DNA of 64,000 nt. It comes from Corynebacterium hindlerae. GTDB lineage: Bacteria; Actinomycetota; Actinomycetes; Mycobacteriales; Mycobacteriaceae. The notes below the pieces were generated by a model, which saw nothing but the letters and a program-made list of their open reading frames with translations, had not been told where the DNA came from and did no database searches. A program made the translations under genes and the position numbers. Of this stretch, positions 43,792 to 52,147 are shown piece by piece. The stretch lies in assembly GCF_014117265.1 (NCBI RefSeq), contig NZ_CP059833.1:868001-932000 (forward strand). The letters run 5' to 3'. Positions within the stretch are counted from its first letter, which is position 1. Each line of letters begins with the position of its first letter.

Positions 43792-44172
43792 ATGACTCCG
43801 CAGAATATTCTGAATCTGGACAACATTCGCCCCTGGCTGGAAGAAAACGGTTTCGCGTCGCGAGACTGGGGACTTCTCGGATCAGCCTTGAAACGTCCTT
43901 GGATGACATTTGACGGAACCGAACTCTACCCAAGCATTTGGCTAAAAACCGCAGCACTCCTCGACAGCATCGAATCAAGCCATCCACTGATTGACGGAAA
44001 CAAACGGCTGGGTGCACTACTCGGAATCATGATGCTTCAGCTTCACGGCATCGATGATCACATGTCTGACGATGACTATTGGTTTGAATTAGTTTGTGCC
44101 ATCGCCACCAATCATCCTGATATTGAAAGTATCGCTTCTAATCTGGAAACAAGATTTTCTGAGTTGGGTTAG
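43792..44172 (+). CDS. Fic/Doc-family toxin
   Basis: 126 residues. The motif HPLIDGNKRLGALL (His64 to Arg72) matches the Doc-type Fic core HxFx(D/N)xNKR; Leu replaces the usual Phe and Gly-Asn-Lys replaces Ala-Asn-Lys. Doc toxins phosphorylate EF-Tu and stop translation; Fic relatives AMPylate targets. No inhibitory helix motif is seen, so the RHH protein before it is the likely antitoxin. Antitoxin and toxin are directly adjacent (0 bases). Confidence 0.85.
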   Translation: MTPQNILNLDNIRPWLEENGFASRDWGLLGSALKRPWMTFDGTELYPSIWLKTAALLDSIESSHPLIDGNKRLGALLGIMMLQLHGIDDHMSDDDYWFELVCAIATNHPDIESIASNLETRFSELG

Positions 44173-44190
44173 GCAGCCGGACTCTTGCGT

Positions 44191-44220
44191 TGTTTTCGTC
44201 AATCTGCTTTGCCGAATCCG
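44191..44220 (-). repeat. Native 3' end of the ydcF-like gene, proximal repeat of insert 1
   Basis: Covers the last codons GFGKAD, the stop and eight bases beyond. It matches 25 of 30 bases at 38533-38562. The two copies bound the segment containing the SWIM gene, exporter/two-component genes and the Fic pair. Confidence 0.65.
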
Positions 44221-44663
44221 GAGTCCTTGACTCTCCGCCACACGATCCGCGCCAAAGAGTGCGGCAGCGCAAATGCTTCGCGGATCCACATCTTCGGTGC
44301 CTTCGATAGCGGCGTCCGGGCGGTCACCACATCAACAGTCAGGCCGTGATGCCACGCCCACATCTTGGTGCGCCAGGCGTGGAAATCGCTGGTCACGACG
44401 GTCCAGCGGGGATAACCTTTCAACATCGTGAAGGCCTGTTCCAGGTTTTCGTTGGTGGAGCGGGCCTGGTTCTCCACGGTGATCACGTCCGAGGGGACGC
44501 CATGGGAGATCAGCCAGTCACGCATCGCCTCGGCCTCCCCCTGGTGGCCGGAGACGACAACGTGATCGGAAATATAGGGCAAGGCGGCGGTGAGCCGCCG
44601 CTGTAGAGTGCTGCCGGGACGGCCGTCGATAAGCCTGCTGCCCAAAATCAGCACCGGCGCCAA
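44199..44663 (-). CDS. YdcF/DUF218-family protein
   Basis: 154 residues, start TTG 44663 with GGAGGG 5 bases upstream (overlapping the purE 3' end). DUF218 core: APVLILGSRLIDGRPGSTL, HVVVSGHQGEAEAMRDWL, ENQARSTNENLE (acidic) and VVTSDFHAWRTKM. Family members act on envelope polymers or lipid-linked sugars; no substrate can be given. It lacks a membrane segment. It reads in the purK-purE direction, and its 3' end is one of the duplicated gene ends. Confidence 0.85.
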   Translation of the reverse strand: MAPVLILGSRLIDGRPGSTLQRRLTAALPYISDHVVVSGHQGEAEAMRDWLISHGVPSDVITVENQARSTNENLEQAFTMLKGYPRWTVVTSDFHAWRTKMWAWHHGLTVDVVTARTPLSKAPKMWIREAFALPHSLARIVWRRVKDSGFGKAD

Positions 44664-44664
44664 T

Positions 44665-45165
44665 CTAGCCCTCCATCAGTCGCTGGCGCAGGGCCTCATC
44701 CTTGGCGAGGACCTCGTCGCGCATGTTCGCCTGGTACTTCACCATCTTGTCGAGCAGCTCCGGTGAACCAGCGGAGAGGATCCGCGCGGCCAGCAGACCT
44801 GCGTTCTTCGCGCCGCCGATGGAGACGGTCGCGACGGGCACGCCGCCCGGCATCTGCACGATGGACAACAGCGAGTCCATCCCGTCGAGCTCCTTCAGAG
44901 CGCGCGGAATGCCGATGACCGGCAGCGGAGTCGCAGCAGCAACCATGCCCGGCAAGTGAGCCGCCCCACCAGCACACGCAATGATGCACTTCAGGCCACG
45001 GGTGTGCGCCTCCTTGGCGTAAGCGAGCATGCGTTCCGGGGTGCGGTGCGCACTCACGACGCCCACCTCAAACGGAATGTCGAACTGCGCGAGCACCTCG
45101 GCGGCCGGTTCGACGGTCGGCCAGTCCGAATCCGAGCCCATGATAAGTCCAACGAGTGGTTGCAT
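44665..45165 (-). CDS. purE: N5-carboxyaminoimidazole ribonucleotide mutase
   Basis: 166 residues from ATG 45165 with AAGGA 6 bases upstream, overlapping the purK stop (TAATG). Class I PurE moves the carboxyl group on the imidazole ring in purine synthesis. The motif [16 protein letters not shown] and [11 protein letters not shown] hold the active-site Ser/Asp/His; [20 protein letters not shown] is the nucleotide-binding stretch. Works together with PurK. Confidence 0.96.
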   Translation of the reverse strand: MQPLVGLIMGSDSDWPTVEPAAEVLAQFDIPFEVGVVSAHRTPERMLAYAKEAHTRGLKCIIACAGGAAHLPGMVAAATPLPVIGIPRALKELDGMDSLLSIVQMPGGVPVATVSIGGAKNAGLLAARILSAGSPELLDKMVKYQANMRDEVLAKDEALRQRLMEG

Positions 45166-46364
45166 TACTGATCCTTCCATTCCGCGTGCACCAAGAAGTG
45201 CGCGGCGAGCTCACCTTTGGTTTTCAGTTCTTCGACGTCACCATTGCCAGTGAAGTTCACATGTCCGATCTTACGGCCGGGGCGGTGTCCTTTGCCGTAG
45301 AAATGGATTTTCGCGTCCGGGAAGCGAGTCCACACCTCACGCATGCGCTCCGGCATCGGCATCTCCGGATCCTCAGGCGCGCCGAGGACGTTGGCCATGA
45401 CGGACCACTCTTGGAGAGTGTCCGTGGAGCCCAGCGGCATGTCCAGCACGGCGCGAACGTGCTGCTCAAACTGGTCGGTCACGCAGCCGTTCTGGGTCCA
45501 GTGGCCAGTATTGTGCGGGCGCATGGCCAGCTCGTTCACGAAGATCCCTTCCGGGGTCTCGAAGAGCTCAACGGCCAGGTTGCCCGTCACTCCGAGCACT
45601 TCGGCGGTCTTGATGGCAGTTTCTTCTGCCTGTTTCTTCAGCTCCGACTTGAGGCCCGGGGCCGGCGCAATCGCGAACCAGCAGATGCCGTCCTTCTGGA
45701 TTGACTCCACCACCGGCCAGGCCTTGACTTCGCCGGATGGGCGACGGGAAACCATGGCGGAGAGCTCGCGGACCAGGTTAACCTTCTCCTCTGCCATGAG
45801 CGGGGTGCCGTTAGCCAGCAGTTCAGCGACAAGTTCCTTGAGCTCTTCGAGGGACGCTGGGAACCACACGCCCTTGCCGTCGTAACCGCCACGGCGCGCC
45901 TTGAGGCAAACTCGTCCTTCGACCTCAGTCCAGAACTGCTCGGCATCTTCGACGGATTCAATGGCCGCGAACGGAGGCACCGGAGCGCCGAGTTCCTTCA
46001 GGCGCGTGCGCATGACCAGCTTGTCCTGCGCGTTGATCAGTGCCTCCGGGCGGGGCTGCACGTTGATCCCCTCGGCGATGAGGGTTTCCAAGTGCTCGTT
46101 CGGCACGTGCTCATGATCAAAGGTTACGGCGGTAGCTCCTGCCGTGACCGCCCGCAGATCAGCCAGGTTGGTGTAGTCGCCCAGCACAACATCGGCGGCA
46201 ACCTGGGCGGCAGACGCCTCGAGCGAGCTCGCGAGCACCCGGACGGATTGCCCAAGCTCAATCGCCGCGGTCTGCATCATGCGTGCCAATTGCCCATCGC
46301 CAATCACACACAGAATTGGCATGTCTGGTGCGTGCGCTGCCGGATTATCGATGTTGTGAGTCAC
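45165..46364 (-). CDS. purK: N5-carboxyaminoimidazole ribonucleotide synthase
   Basis: 399 residues. ATP-grasp enzyme that carboxylates AIR. N-terminal [15 protein letters not shown], lid [14 protein letters not shown], catalytic acids in [18 protein letters not shown]. It starts ahead of purE in one operon. A 14-residue N-terminal extension precedes the usual start. It is divergent from the orphan gene at 46414. Confidence 0.96.
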   Translation of the reverse strand: MTHNIDNPAAHAPDMPILCVIGDGQLARMMQTAAIELGQSVRVLASSLEASAAQVAADVVLGDYTNLADLRAVTAGATAVTFDHEHVPNEHLETLIAEGINVQPRPEALINAQDKLVMRTRLKELGAPVPPFAAIESVEDAEQFWTEVEGRVCLKARRGGYDGKGVWFPASLEELKELVAELLANGTPLMAEEKVNLVRELSAMVSRRPSGEVKAWPVVESIQKDGICWFAIAPAPGLKSELKKQAEETAIKTAEVLGVTGNLAVELFETPEGIFVNELAMRPHNTGHWTQNGCVTDQFEQHVRAVLDMPLGSTDTLQEWSVMANVLGAPEDPEMPMPERMREVWTRFPDAKIHFYGKGHRPGRKIGHVNFTGNGDVEELKTKGELAAHFLVHAEWKDQ

Positions 46365-46413
46365 GGCTAATAACTATAGCGCTTCGCCGTTCCTGCCGAT
46401 AACCTTGGGTTTT

Positions 46414-46863
46414 ATGGGGTTTAGTAAACAAGACTTTCCTGAGACGTGGGCAAAGATGTGCGCGGGGTCGAACATCGAACTGGGCGAATACGTGCAGCTT
46501 AACGACGACCTGTTGCTCTATCCGGATGCGGTAGTGACAACGGATTTCCAACCATCGTGGACGCTACAAGTACCGATGGTGTTCGATTTGGAGCGCATGG
46601 CTGCTTCCTATCAGCTCCCCTGTGGCCGGATCGACCTCTCTACCGACAGCGAGTGCCTGTGGATGCTCGTTTCAATGATTACCATCGGTGTCAGCACTCG
46701 GGCCTTCGCCTGGGACAGCCACTTCAACCTGACCCATGAGGAAACACCCCGGCTATTTGCCTACATTGATGAAATTCCGTGGGGAGTCACCATCAGTGCG
46801 CGCAATTCAGACGCAGCGAAGCTGGAAACCAAACCGTCATCCGATTTCGGCTGGAGCATGTGA
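46414..46863 (+). CDS. Orphan protein of unknown function
   Basis: 149 residues from ATG 46414 (MGFSKQDFPETWAKM); TAACCT lies 8 bases upstream and no ribosome site is seen, suggesting a leaderless transcript. No family recognised. It has mixed alpha/beta content, no signal peptide and no membrane segment; notable stretches are WTLQVPMVFDLERMAASY and EIPWGVTISARNS. It is divergent from purK. The stop lies 7 bases before the relic repeat at 46871. Confidence 0.55.
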   Translation: MGFSKQDFPETWAKMCAGSNIELGEYVQLNDDLLLYPDAVVTTDFQPSWTLQVPMVFDLERMAASYQLPCGRIDLSTDSECLWMLVSMITIGVSTRAFAWDSHFNLTHEETPRLFAYIDEIPWGVTISARNSDAAKLETKPSSDFGWSM

Positions 46864-46870
46864 GCTGATC

Positions 46871-46896
46871 AAGCTACCACCGACGTCCCACTAGCT
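46871..46896 (-). repeat. Relic copy of the 3' end of the PH-domain gene (distal repeat of insert 2)
   Basis: AAGCTACCACCGACGTCCCA plus CTAGCT matches 50443-50468 at 25 of 26 bases. On the minus strand it reads L-V-G-R-R-W-stop, identical to the end of the PH-domain protein, with one silent change (GGA for GGG). An in-frame TGA lies five codons upstream, so no gene remains. Confidence 0.8.
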
Positions 46897-47382
46897 TCGT
46901 GACGTTTCTTCACTGACGATGTATTCAATTTCTTAACCATTCTTCCATTGCGGAAATCGTTGTTGTCTCCGACATGTGAAGGGACTAGTAGTCCTCCCAG
47001 GCAAATTTTCTCATCGTCTGGCTAAGGTTCTTCGATACTGGGTCGTTTACGGCACTGCGATGACTGGACACTCAAGTAACGACGAAAGAGGACTACGCCG
47101 TCGATACTGCTTCTGACTTGCATTGAAGATATTTCTCCCCCTCGAGGAATTGCTCCCCTAGAACCCAGCAAGATGGAAACTGCCACGTCTTTAGTGCATG
47201 GGATTGAGTTCAAACGGTTTTGTTGAAGTGAAGTGTTGTAGCGTTTCTCCTACCCCCGTTTTGAAATCTTTTCAAGATAGCATGACAACCATCACTTTAG
47301 CATTTTAGAATCATCTAACGACATTCTTTAATAGCTTGTCGTATTTTCATTATGCCGCTGCCCATCTCTTGAAGGACAAGCA
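46897..47382. other. Non-coding left part of insert 2
   Basis: About 490 bases, AT-richer than the surroundings, with several imperfect T/A runs. It should hold the promoter of the LGFP-repeat gene; AAGGACAAGCA precedes its ATG. I see no convincing gene, transposase fragment or terminal inverted repeat. Confidence 0.45.
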
Positions 47383-49311
47383 ATGACACACTACCTAAAA
47401 AAACTCGGGGCAACGCTAGCCGTTCTCGCTACCGTTTGTTTCACTCCGATCCCCGCAGGCGCCCAGGATGCCAGAGTGCAGCCTGCCGAGGAGATGATGC
47501 CTACCGAACTCCTAACTGACGAAAACATCACGGATAAGATTTTGCAGTTGCGTGCCCCTGGCGAGCGCCAAATTTACGATGTCGACACCAGCGACTGGGA
47601 TTTCAATGAACCGGGCATGAACAAAAACAACATCGACAATCACTACTACGAACAGACGCTCCCCGACGACCTAGGTGAGCCACAACCAGTAGTCATCCCA
47701 GGCAAGATGCGCTCAGACCGCATCGAACTCCCCGAGGGAATCACTAAAGAAGAAGCCGACGAAGCCGAAGTACAAGAAGCACACGAACGTGGCGTCTCTT
47801 TAGAACGAGCCCAGCCTCTCACACAACCACTCACAGCAAGCAACTGCCGCACCTACTGGCCTACTACCTACCAAGTCTGTGGCGCCATCCGAGAGAAATA
47901 CGAAGCACTCGCCACCACCTGGGTCGGGCAAAACCCCATCAGCTTCCTCGGACTACCCCGATCAAATGAACTGACCAACCCGGATGGGGTCGGCAAACGC
48001 ACCGAATTCGATAACGGGTTCATTTATTGGCACCCGAGTACCGGTGCTTGGTCGGTCACCACCCACAACTCCATCGTTTGGGCCCGCAATGGATGGGAAC
48101 TTGGACGTCTCGGATATCCCACATCAGATGAGATCGGCACCGGAGACAACGTCGGACGGAAACAATCCTTCCAACGAGGGCGAATCTACGGTTCCCTCTC
48201 TGGCGTGGTCTCAATCGAAGGAAAGATCCTGGAGAAGTGGATCGAGACTGGAGAGGAACGAGGACCATTAGGCTACCCGGCTACCGATGAAGAAGGAACC
48301 CCGGATGGCATCGGACGCTTTAACCGCTTCGCCCTCGGCATGATCTACTGGCACCCCACATACGGAGCACACCCCGTACTTGGGGCTATTCTCCTAAAAT
48401 GGTCAGCTGCCGGCTTTGAGCGAAGTAGCTTCGGGTACCCTATCGAAGATCCCGTCCCGACCAATCAACTAGCCACGATTCAAAAGTTTGAGAGGGACAC
48501 AATTCGAATTCTGATGTCTCCTGTACCTGAGCTTGCATATCTAATGAACATTCCATCTCGTAAAGTTGATGAATTCTACGATCAGTACGTGCAGCTTCTC
48601 AATGACAAAGGGGTAGACGTTACTAGCGGATTCCAAAGCGCTTACGAACACGCAAGATATTCGGCAGAGGAGGTCCAGAAGGAAATCAACTCTATTTCAT
48701 CGGAATCTTCACCCCAAAGCGCCGTTACAGCTCAAAGCATATTCGCAAACGGCACCATTAACTCCGGGGAATCGAGCCATTGTGACGATCAATTCAAGCG
48801 CCTACCAGGCAACGAAAGAACCAATCGTGGTGATCTGTTCTACTCAGGCGGTACAACCATGGTCAAAGGAACAAATGTAAATCACGGCCACACAGGAATT
48901 TTCGTAACTTTACACGGGAACGCTGATCCAAAGCGAATTGACACCGTAGAGGCAGTAAATCCAGAAAAGGGAGTTGTCCGAGTTTCAGGTTCTCATAGAA
49001 ACCGCATCTGCAATCCTCGCTACTTTTCCGTAAAAACTAACCATGAGACCCGATTGAAGGCCGCGTCTTTCGCCGAGTCAAAAATCAATTCAGCGTACGA
49101 TGCACGACCTGAAAGCTTTCTGATTAGTCGCTATGTAACAAAAGACTCTACCGCTTTCAACTGCGCTTCTCTCGTGTGGGCGGCATATATGCATGCTTCA
49201 CAAGGATCTGTCGATATCGGAGATAACAAGTACTTTCCAAAATCAGGGAATCGCTTTTCAGTATTCCCAATCGACATCGCAAACTCCGTCAACACTCGAG
49301 AGTTCCAGTAG
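47383..49311 (+). CDS. Secreted LGFP-repeat protein with C-terminal permuted NlpC/P60-like (papain-fold) domain
   Basis: 642 residues. Signal peptide MTHYLKKLGATLAVLATVCFTPIPAGAQ. Residues ~155-375 contain four to five LGFP repeats (ISFLGLPRSNE, LGRLGYPTSDE, RGPLGYPATDE, RSSFGYPIEDP), which bind the arabinogalactan-mycolate wall. The last ~150 residues resemble a YiiX/permuted papain fold: RGDLFYSGG, NHGHTGIFV (His ~503) before TAFNCASLVWAAY (Cys ~594), the reversed His-Cys order of this group. Likely a wall-bound amidase, peptidase or lipid hydrolase; no target is known. GC drops in its second half. Confidence 0.82.
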   Translation: MTHYLKKLGATLAVLATVCFTPIPAGAQDARVQPAEEMMPTELLTDENITDKILQLRAPGERQIYDVDTSDWDFNEPGMNKNNIDNHYYEQTLPDDLGEPQPVVIPGKMRSDRIELPEGITKEEADEAEVQEAHERGVSLERAQPLTQPLTASNCRTYWPTTYQVCGAIREKYEALATTWVGQNPISFLGLPRSNELTNPDGVGKRTEFDNGFIYWHPSTGAWSVTTHNSIVWARNGWELGRLGYPTSDEIGTGDNVGRKQSFQRGRIYGSLSGVVSIEGKILEKWIETGEERGPLGYPATDEEGTPDGIGRFNRFALGMIYWHPTYGAHPVLGAILLKWSAAGFERSSFGYPIEDPVPTNQLATIQKFERDTIRILMSPVPELAYLMNIPSRKVDEFYDQYVQLLNDKGVDVTSGFQSAYEHARYSAEEVQKEINSISSESSPQSAVTAQSIFANGTINSGESSHCDDQFKRLPGNERTNRGDLFYSGGTTMVKGTNVNHGHTGIFVTLHGNADPKRIDTVEAVNPEKGVVRVSGSHRNRICNPRYFSVKTNHETRLKAASFAESKINSAYDARPESFLISRYVTKDSTAFNCASLVWAAYMHASQGSVDIGDNKYFPKSGNRFSVFPIDIANSVNTREFQ

Positions 49312-50430
49312 ATGTTACGATCCAGAATCCTCTACACAGCACTTAACATATGCGTTCTTGTCGGACTAACCGGGTGCAGCACGACATCCTCCACTCAGTC
49401 CGAGTCAGACTTCAACGATTCCAACATTACTTATTTTGCACTCATGCGGCAGAATTCTGATCTTTTTGATTCAAAAACTTCGACAAGGGTGCGACTGATT
49501 GATTCATCAGGAAACAGTCAAGTGGTCAATGAATTCGGCCCGATCTACGGCAATCAATCAGTTCGATTTCAAGATGGCTTCCTAACCGCATCTAGTTCAG
49601 AGTTAGTGACTGTAAACAACCATGGTGAAATTTTAGACCAAAAGGAAATTCCTACACAGTCATTCCTTTTGGATATCAAAAGCTCCAAGAGTCATAATAA
49701 TGCTGCAGTTGTTTTCCACGAGGGCTCAGGACCACTGGGGGCCGGGCAGGCGATTTTCTTCCAAAGCGGATCAACGCTAACCAGGGCATCATCACAATAC
49801 TTCACATTGGCCTTGACTGTATGCAACAACGACAGACTGTTTTGGGTGGATCAAAATAAAGAGCACGTGTACGCGAAGTCCTTACAGCCAGACGGTTCAA
49901 CTCAGGAATTTGAACTTCCAATTAAACCCTTTGAAATAGTCGACGGAATCTTTAATTGCGACGGAGAGAGTTTGCGCCTGTTTCGCCAAGTCGAAAATGG
50001 CACTGAAGTTCTAATATTTTCTGACCCATTTACGAATCCTAAATTGAACCAAACAGTACAAAAGGAAAAGCTGTTGCCATTAGAAGTGGCTCGCGGATCT
50101 AAGATAGTGGACGACTCACTATTTACGATTGGCACTGACGGATCATACCAGTTTGTTAGCTCCACCCCCGATACCCCAACAAGAAATGGAACATTCGCCA
50201 TTGAGGACGGAGTTGTCATTTCTGCGACGGTAGACGATTCTCTAATAATCATCGACTACATTACCCCAAGCGATGGCAATACAAATCTGGCGACTTTCCA
50301 TCTAGAAGATCCCACCTCACCATTACATAAAGTCAAGATTCGAAATTCTGCTTTCAAGCAAAAGGGAGAAATCCAGCGCGATTTCAATGGTGCTCGAGCT
50401 ATCGGATCAGCATTTTATCTAGGGAAATAG
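49312..50430 (+). CDS. Lipoprotein partner of the LGFP-repeat protein
   Basis: 372 residues. Signal peptide with lipobox LTGC (MLRSRILYTALNICVLVGLTGC). It starts directly after the stop of the LGFP gene, so the two are translationally linked. The mature part is beta-rich with repeated short strands (VRLIDSSGNSQVV, HGEILDQKEIP, FHEGSGPLG) that may build a beta-propeller. No known family. The base composition is AT-rich, like the end of the preceding gene. Possible immunity, anchoring or regulatory partner of the secreted enzyme; this is speculation. Confidence 0.75.
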   Translation: MLRSRILYTALNICVLVGLTGCSTTSSTQSESDFNDSNITYFALMRQNSDLFDSKTSTRVRLIDSSGNSQVVNEFGPIYGNQSVRFQDGFLTASSSELVTVNNHGEILDQKEIPTQSFLLDIKSSKSHNNAAVVFHEGSGPLGAGQAIFFQSGSTLTRASSQYFTLALTVCNNDRLFWVDQNKEHVYAKSLQPDGSTQEFELPIKPFEIVDGIFNCDGESLRLFRQVENGTEVLIFSDPFTNPKLNQTVQKEKLLPLEVARGSKIVDDSLFTIGTDGSYQFVSSTPDTPTRNGTFAIEDGVVISATVDDSLIIIDYITPSDGNTNLATFHLEDPTSPLHKVKIRNSAFKQKGEIQRDFNGARAIGSAFYLGK

Positions 50431-50442
50431 TTTCAGCACCTA

Positions 50443-50468
50443 AAGCTACCACCGACGCCCCACTAGCT
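50443..50468 (-). repeat. Native 3' end of the PH-domain gene, proximal repeat of insert 2
   Basis: Covers codons L-V-G-R-R-W and the TAG stop of the PH-domain gene plus three bases beyond. The second copy at 46871-46896 lies 3.57 kb away in the same orientation; the segment between holds the LGFP and lipoprotein genes. Confidence 0.8.
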
Positions 50469-50877
50469 GATTAATTTCCGTTGCCAGCTTTTTCGCGCGG
50501 GGCACATCACGGAAAACCAGGGGCTGGGTCATCCCCGTTACGTCCACGCAAAGCGCGCCTTTCTTTTTGTAGGCGCCTTGCACATAGGCGAGCGGGATGG
50601 AATCTTCCCGAGCCCCAAACGAGGGTGCGCGTACGATTAACCGCTCGTCGGTAAGCGCGAAGCGTTGCCTGCGTGAGCGCAGCACCGGCAGAAGAAGACG
50701 CCACAGCATCAAAAGAGCCCACAGGACAACAATGCCGTTGTGTAGGTCAGGAATGCCTTGGGCGTCTGCCCACCCGATCGCAATCCAGCACACCGTGGTG
50801 AGGAAAAGTGACTCAATCACCGGGAATGTCAAAGAGGACAGAGGCGCGGTGAGGTCGTAGCGAAGCGTCTCCCCCAT
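50446..50877 (-). CDS. PH-domain membrane protein
   Basis: 143 residues. Two membrane helices (LTFPVIESLFLTTVCWIAIGW; NGIVVLWALLMLWRLLLPVL) followed by a bacterial PH-like domain (RFALTDERLIVRAPSFG, SIPLAYVQGAYKKKG, PLVFRDVPRAKKLATEIN). Similar proteins lie next to birA and purK in Corynebacterium. The start overlaps the birA stop (TAATG), so it is co-expressed with birA. Function unknown. Confidence 0.85.
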   Translation of the reverse strand: MGETLRYDLTAPLSSLTFPVIESLFLTTVCWIAIGWADAQGIPDLHNGIVVLWALLMLWRLLLPVLRSRRQRFALTDERLIVRAPSFGAREDSIPLAYVQGAYKKKGALCVDVTGMTQPLVFRDVPRAKKLATEINQLVGRRW

Positions 50878-51644
50878 TACTGCAACCTCAAATGAACAAC
50901 ATCACCGGCGGCGATCGAATGAACCTCGCCATCCTCGGAGCGGACTTGGATGAGGCCGTCGTCGGCGACGCCGACGCACTCACCGAGCAGCTGCTTGTCA
51001 CCAGGTAGATGCACGCGCACCTGCTGCCCGATGGAACTACATACTTTGCGATAGTCGTCCATGAGGGACGGATCGTCGTTCATCCATTGCGTCAATCTCG
51101 TCTTTAGCGCCAGCAACACGTCGCCCACCAGCTGCGTTCGATCAACCTCGGGACCCACCATTTCCAGGGAAATCGCATGCGGAACCGGCAACTCATCCTC
51201 AGTAAGAGACACATTGAGGCCAAGGCCTATGACAATCGCGGGGGACGGCTGGAACTGCGCCACTTCCGCCAGGATCCCGCAGACCTTGCGCCCCTCGATC
51301 AGGACATCATTCGGCCATTTCAGGGTCACATTGTATGAAGCGGACAGGACGTCGATAAGTGCGAGCCCGGTAACCAGCGGCATCGTTCCCAGACGGTCGA
51401 CAGCCTCCGCCGGCGGCCGGATAAGGAGCGAGAGCGTGCACTGAGACATCGGCGGCGCAGTCCACACACGACCATGACGGCCACGGCCGGCGCTCTGAAA
51501 ATCCGTGACCGCCGCAGTCCATTCCGGGGCCCCCTCAAGCGCTGCTTTCACCAGGTCAGCGTTAGTGGAACCCGTTTCAGCTGAGTAGTCGATGCGGGGT
51601 AGCGGCAGTGCGCGCAGTTTTTCCGCGTCCAAAGGCGTTCTCAT
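50877..51644 (-). CDS. birA: Biotin-[acetyl-CoA-carboxylase] ligase
   Basis: 255 residues. Activates biotin with ATP and attaches it to the biotin carrier of acyl-CoA carboxylases, whose carboxyltransferase subunits follow. Motifs: SAGRGRHGRVW (biotinoyl-AMP loop), LKWPNDVLIEGRKVCGIL (catalytic Lys), VIGLGLNVS. There is no N-terminal helix-turn-helix, so it is a pure enzyme (class I). Its upstream side is a repeat-rich spacer. Confidence 0.95.
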   Translation of the reverse strand: MRTPLDAEKLRALPLPRIDYSAETGSTNADLVKAALEGAPEWTAAVTDFQSAGRGRHGRVWTAPPMSQCTLSLLIRPPAEAVDRLGTMPLVTGLALIDVLSASYNVTLKWPNDVLIEGRKVCGILAEVAQFQPSPAIVIGLGLNVSLTEDELPVPHAISLEMVGPEVDRTQLVGDVLLALKTRLTQWMNDDPSLMDDYRKVCSSIGQQVRVHLPGDKQLLGECVGVADDGLIQVRSEDGEVHSIAAGDVVHLRLQ

Positions 51645-51675
51645 AACGACACAGTGTAGTAGGTTGCTGGGGTCT

Positions 51676-51776
51676 GTGTTTCGCCGATGTTAAATTGACG
51701 ATGAACCCTCGATACCACCGATTTTCATTACCGTGACCTGCAATCATCGTCAATCCAGTATCAGCACAGGCGGAAA
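51676..51776. repeat. 101-base stem-loop repeat, copy A
   Basis: 98 of 101 bases match copy B at 51865-51965, same orientation, 189 bases apart. Outer ends TTTCGCC and GGCGGAAA and inner arms ATTGACGATGA / ATCATCGTCAAT make it an imperfect palindrome around a ~35-base centre. Two of the three changes weaken the left arm. Confidence 0.75.
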
Positions 51777-51864
51777 TACCGCGATAATTCTTGAAAGGTT
51801 CACCCCTATCCCACTAGACAGTGGAGCCTTTCACTCAGAAACCTTGTAGGCACACCCAGGCTCA

Positions 51865-51965
51865 GTGTTTCGCCGATGTTGGATTGACGATGATCCCTCG
51901 ATACCACCGATTTTCATTACCGTGACCTGCAATCATCGTCAATCCAGTATCAGCACAGGCGGAAA
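51865..51965. repeat. 101-base stem-loop repeat, copy B
   Basis: Arms GGATTGACGATGAT and ATCATCGTCAATCC are perfectly complementary (14 bases). The element resembles a small non-coding interspersed repeat. A C-rich stretch (AAAACCCCCG-like units) follows at 51965-52010. The whole gap 51645-52147 shows no gene besides this pair; it must contain the birA and dtsR1 promoters. Confidence 0.75.
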
Positions 51966-52147
51966 ACCCCAAAAACCCCCGACACCCCCGAAAACCCCCG
52001 AAAACCACCCAAGAACCACCGCGACACGCCGGGAAAAATGTGACGCAGATTTCTTTTGCGCCCTGAACTGGGAAAATGTGAGCATTCCCTCAAATTTTTT
52101 GCTTTCTTACTAGAAACTAATCACTCAAACCTCTAAACTTCCCAAAC

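Noticed and set aside
43541..44175. GTGGTGAGTTAGGCA (43541-43555) and GAGTTGGGTTAGGCA (44161-44175) as a gene-end repeat around the Fic pair
   Set aside because: Only 12 of 15 bases match and no codons beyond the stop are shared; too short to separate from chance, although it would fit the pattern of the three inserts.
47022..47213. 63-codon minus-strand frame in the left part of insert 2
   Set aside because: No ribosome site, no family, AT-rich non-coding character.
46864..47382. Insertion-sequence remnant at the left of insert 2
   Set aside because: No transposase fragment, terminal inverted repeat or target duplication seen apart from the gene-end repeat.
51676..51965. CRISPR array
   Set aside because: Only two repeat copies of 101 bases, no regular spacers and no cas genes.
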